Translations under genes and position numbers: made by a program
The notes under the pieces: generated by a model
What the model saw: only the letters and a program-made list of their open reading frames with translations
Told to the model about the DNA's origin: nothing
The model's database searches: none
DNA from: Pseudorhodoferax soli
GTDB taxonomy: Bacteria; Pseudomonadota; Gammaproteobacteria; Burkholderiales; Burkholderiaceae_C
NCBI RefSeq assembly: GCF_003337555.1
Contig: NZ_QPJK01000007.1
Span: 1 to 64,000, forward strand
Reading direction: 5' to 3'
Length of the DNA: 64,000 nucleotides
Part shown: piece after piece, positions 62,352 through 64,000 of the stretch
Layout: every line of letters starts with the position of its first letter
How positions within the stretch are numbered: the first letter of the stretch is position 1

Positions 62352-62382
62352 TCTATCGAGATCAGGTGGATCTCTATCGAGA
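62352..62382 (+). promoter_or_regulatory. Direct repeat upstream of the AraC gene
   Basis: TCTATCGAGA occurs at 62352-62361 and 62373-62382, 21 bp apart (two helical turns, the same face of the DNA), about 70-100 bp before the AraC start. AraC proteins often bind such direct repeats, so autoregulation or control of livK is possible. Confidence 0.5.
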
Positions 62383-62449
62383 ATGCGGCAAGGATCTTGG
62401 GGGAAGAAGGCTCAGCACCTGTTCGCAGGGGCCAATTGAGGAGACGAAC

Positions 62450-63334
62450 ATGAATCACAGTCCATCGGTGAGGCGGACCGCAGCGGCCCACGGGTGCCAA
62501 GCATCGACGCCATTGGCTCGGCATGTCGGCTGGGGTGGCTTGCCGATGAGCTTGGAACGGCTTCCGGTCGAGCAGGAGGTTGCCGGCGGCGTTTTGCCGC
62601 ATGCAGCGATCGGTCTGATCCGCAGCGGAACCGGCAAGCGCTGGCTCACGACAGCCGGGCGGACGCAGGAGTTTCGAAGTGCGCCGGGCCTTATGGCCAT
62701 GGGGGCGGCTGGCTTCCGTGTGGACCATGCAAGGTGCGCCGGCAAGGTAGGAGAGGTGATCCTCATCCAGCTGCCATCTGTACTCGTCAACCCTTTGCTC
62801 CAGGACGATCTGCCGACGTTCGAGCTCTCCACTTGCTTGGAGCTCATCGACCCCAGCCTTTCGCACCTCATCGGCAGTCTGTGGGAACAAGCCGCAGACG
62901 GTCTGCCGCTCGGAGCGATGTATTCCGAAGGCCTGACCCTCGCCCTGCTCGGCTACCTGTCGCACAAGTACTCGGCGGGCAAGAGCGGCGCCAAGAACGT
63001 GGCGAGCAAGTTTGGAAGCCGGGATCGCGCGAGACTCGAGTCTGCGATCTCGGAGAACCTCGCGGGCGACCTTCGGATCTCTACGCTCGCCCAGACCGCA
63101 TCGATGAGCGCCTACCACTTCACCCGCGTGTTCAAAGCGACTTACGGCCTCCCCGTTCACGCCTATGTGTTGGATCGAAGAATCGAGGCGGCCAGCAAGG
63201 CCCTGCGCAGGAACCCCGACCGGTCAGTCGTGGAAATCGCCGCCGACTGCGGCTTCTCGAGCCAGGCTCACTTCACGGATGTGTTCCGCAAGCGAACCGG
63301 GGCCACGCCCGCGCGGTGGCGCCGAGCAGCATGA
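62450..63334 (+). CDS. AraC-family transcriptional regulator
   Basis: This 294-residue protein starts at 62450 with GAGGAG six bases upstream; the frame is open further left but without a ribosome site. The C-terminal about 100 residues hold the AraC helix-turn-helix pair (LRISTLAQTASMSAYHFTRVFKATYGLPVHAYVLDRRIEAASKAL and VEIAADCGFSSQAHFTDVFRKRTGATPARWR). The N-terminal part is a sensor of unknown ligand. It is divergent from livK and may act on it or on the long operon. Confidence 0.9.
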   Translation: MNHSPSVRRTAAAHGCQASTPLARHVGWGGLPMSLERLPVEQEVAGGVLPHAAIGLIRSGTGKRWLTTAGRTQEFRSAPGLMAMGAAGFRVDHARCAGKVGEVILIQLPSVLVNPLLQDDLPTFELSTCLELIDPSLSHLIGSLWEQAADGLPLGAMYSEGLTLALLGYLSHKYSAGKSGAKNVASKFGSRDRARLESAISENLAGDLRISTLAQTASMSAYHFTRVFKATYGLPVHAYVLDRRIEAASKALRRNPDRSVVEIAADCGFSSQAHFTDVFRKRTGATPARWRRAA

Positions 63335-63406
63335 TGTGGAGCTCGTTCCACCTCATGGCTCCAATCCGATGTCCCAGGCGTTCGAGCGGTTCTCAATGTT
63401 CCAGCT

Positions 63407-63443
63407 TGTCCCCCGCACCTGTGGACATCTCTGGGGACAGGTG
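63407..63443. terminator. Alternative hairpins between convergent genes
   Basis: TGTCCCC pairs with GGGGACA (63433-63439), and CACCTGT (63416-63422) pairs with ACAGGTG (63437-63443), so two mutually exclusive stems can form between the AraC stop and the convergent Bug receptor stop. A terminator is likely, but the sequence also resembles a mobile-element end. Confidence 0.4.
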
Positions 63444-63510
63444 CTGACCCGGTTGAACATCGCGAGCATCCACGCGGCCCCGGACCGCATTGCCCGTTCT
63501 TTAGGCAGCG

Positions 63511-64000
63511 TCAGTCGACTTTGGCTCCCGAGGCCCGCACCACGGCACCCCACTTGTCGATGTCTGCGGCGAGGATGGCCGCAAACTCGGCTGCCGAGGT
63601 CGGGTACGGTTCGGCGCCCTGAGCCGCGAAGCGCTCGGCCATCTCGGGCTGCGCGAGCACCGCGTTCACATCGGCGTTGATGCGGTCCACCAGTACGCGC
63701 GGCATGTTCCGGTGTCCCATGAGGCCGAACCAGGGATTCACATCGAAGCCGGGAAGCCCGCTCTCGGCCACGGTCGGAATGCTGGCGAACGCCGGTGCGC
63801 GCCGCGCACTTGTGACCGCAATCGGCTGAAGTGCCGCGGTCTTGATCTGGCCGGCCACCGAAGGCAGGCTCGTGAACACCACGTCGATCTGGCCGCCCAG
63901 CAGGTCCTGCAGCGCCGGCGCGGCGCCTCGATAGGGCACGTGCACGAGCTCGACCTTGGCCGCGCGCGCGAACATCTCGCCGAGGAGGTGATTGACCGAG
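63511..64000 (-). CDS. Bug/TctC-type tripartite tricarboxylate receptor (partial, cut by the right edge)
   Basis: The C-terminal about 160 residues are visible: HVPYRGAAPALQDLLGGQIDVVFTSLPSVAGQIK, IAVTSARRAPAFASIPTVAESGLPGFDVNPWFGLMGH and the final ADIDKWGAVVRASGAKVD. The frame continues to the edge of the window (NHLLGEMFARAAKV), so the N-terminal half and leader lie outside. It is the sixth Bug receptor in the window. Confidence 0.88.
   Translation of the reverse strand, partial: SVNHLLGEMFARAAKVELVHVPYRGAAPALQDLLGGQIDVVFTSLPSVAGQIKTAALQPIAVTSARRAPAFASIPTVAESGLPGFDVNPWFGLMGHRNMPRVLVDRINADVNAVLAQPEMAERFAAQGAEPYPTSAAEFAAILAADIDKWGAVVRASGAKVD

Overview
The window is GC-rich, densely coded DNA. 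It looks like a betaproteobacterium of the order Burkholderiales (Comamonadaceae or Alcaligenaceae type). The main reasons are six tripartite-tricarboxylate (Bug/TctC-type) solute receptors, many CaiB/BaiF CoA-transferases, abundant IclR/LysR/AraC/HxlR regulators, a two-partner secretion system, and IS3 and IS30 family elements. It reads as an accessory catabolic region of a chromosome or megaplasmid. No rRNA, tRNA, CRISPR array or replication origin was recognised.

Layout. 1-3 kb: an IS30-type element (running off the left edge) sits inside orfB of an IS3-family element, which itself cuts off a DUF1016-type gene. 3.3-7.4 kb: two lipoprotein alpha/beta hydrolases. 8.1-9.8 kb: a Crp/Fnr and an AraC regulator. 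10-20.4 kb: an acyl-CoA catabolic cluster (AMACR, two more CaiB proteins, acyl-CoA dehydrogenase, two MaoC-fold proteins, citryl-CoA-lyase-like protein, SDR, two Bug receptors) ending in an IclR regulator. Two of its divergent promoters share an almost identical 27-bp operator. 20.5-21.6 kb: XdhC. 22.6-30.4 kb: a metallo-beta-lactamase-fold protein, three Bug receptors, a family-3 binding protein, a DUF1932 dehydrogenase and a pyrone-dicarboxylate-hydrolase-like amidohydrolase, divergent from a LysR regulator with two helix-turn-helix domains. 30.9-34.6 kb: an aromatic-aldehyde-type dehydrogenase with a sigma-54 promoter, divergent from an AcoR-like activator. 34.7 kb: a haem-oxygenase-fold protein. 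35.9-43.8 kb: a two-partner secretion locus with its own ExbB-ExbD-TonB and a ModA-like periplasmic protein. 44.6-59.7 kb: one 14-gene minus-strand operon. 59.9-63.3 kb: a double HxlR regulator, a LivK binding protein and an AraC regulator. The right edge cuts a sixth Bug receptor.

The 44.6-59.7 kb operon is the most interesting part. It joins a Cox/xanthine-dehydrogenase-type molybdenum hydroxylase (L, M, S), a CoxG-crotonase fusion, an acyl-CoA ligase, a thioesterase, an SDR without its catalytic dyad, and LivGFHM. It also carries the three enzyme types of the Agrobacterium BlcABC gamma-butyrolactone route: AHL-lactonase-like MBL hydrolase, iron alcohol dehydrogenase and succinate-semialdehyde dehydrogenase. 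My inference is that the operon imports an organic acid, activates it to a CoA thioester, hydroxylates a ring with the Mo enzyme, opens a lactone and feeds succinate to the TCA cycle. A 17-bp motif repeated upstream of this operon and upstream of livK suggests common control, probably by the neighbouring HxlR protein.

The second unusual locus is the TpsA/TpsB pair with dedicated Ton energisers. TpsB transporters normally need no energy input, and the TpsA protein ends in a TolA-like helical repeat.
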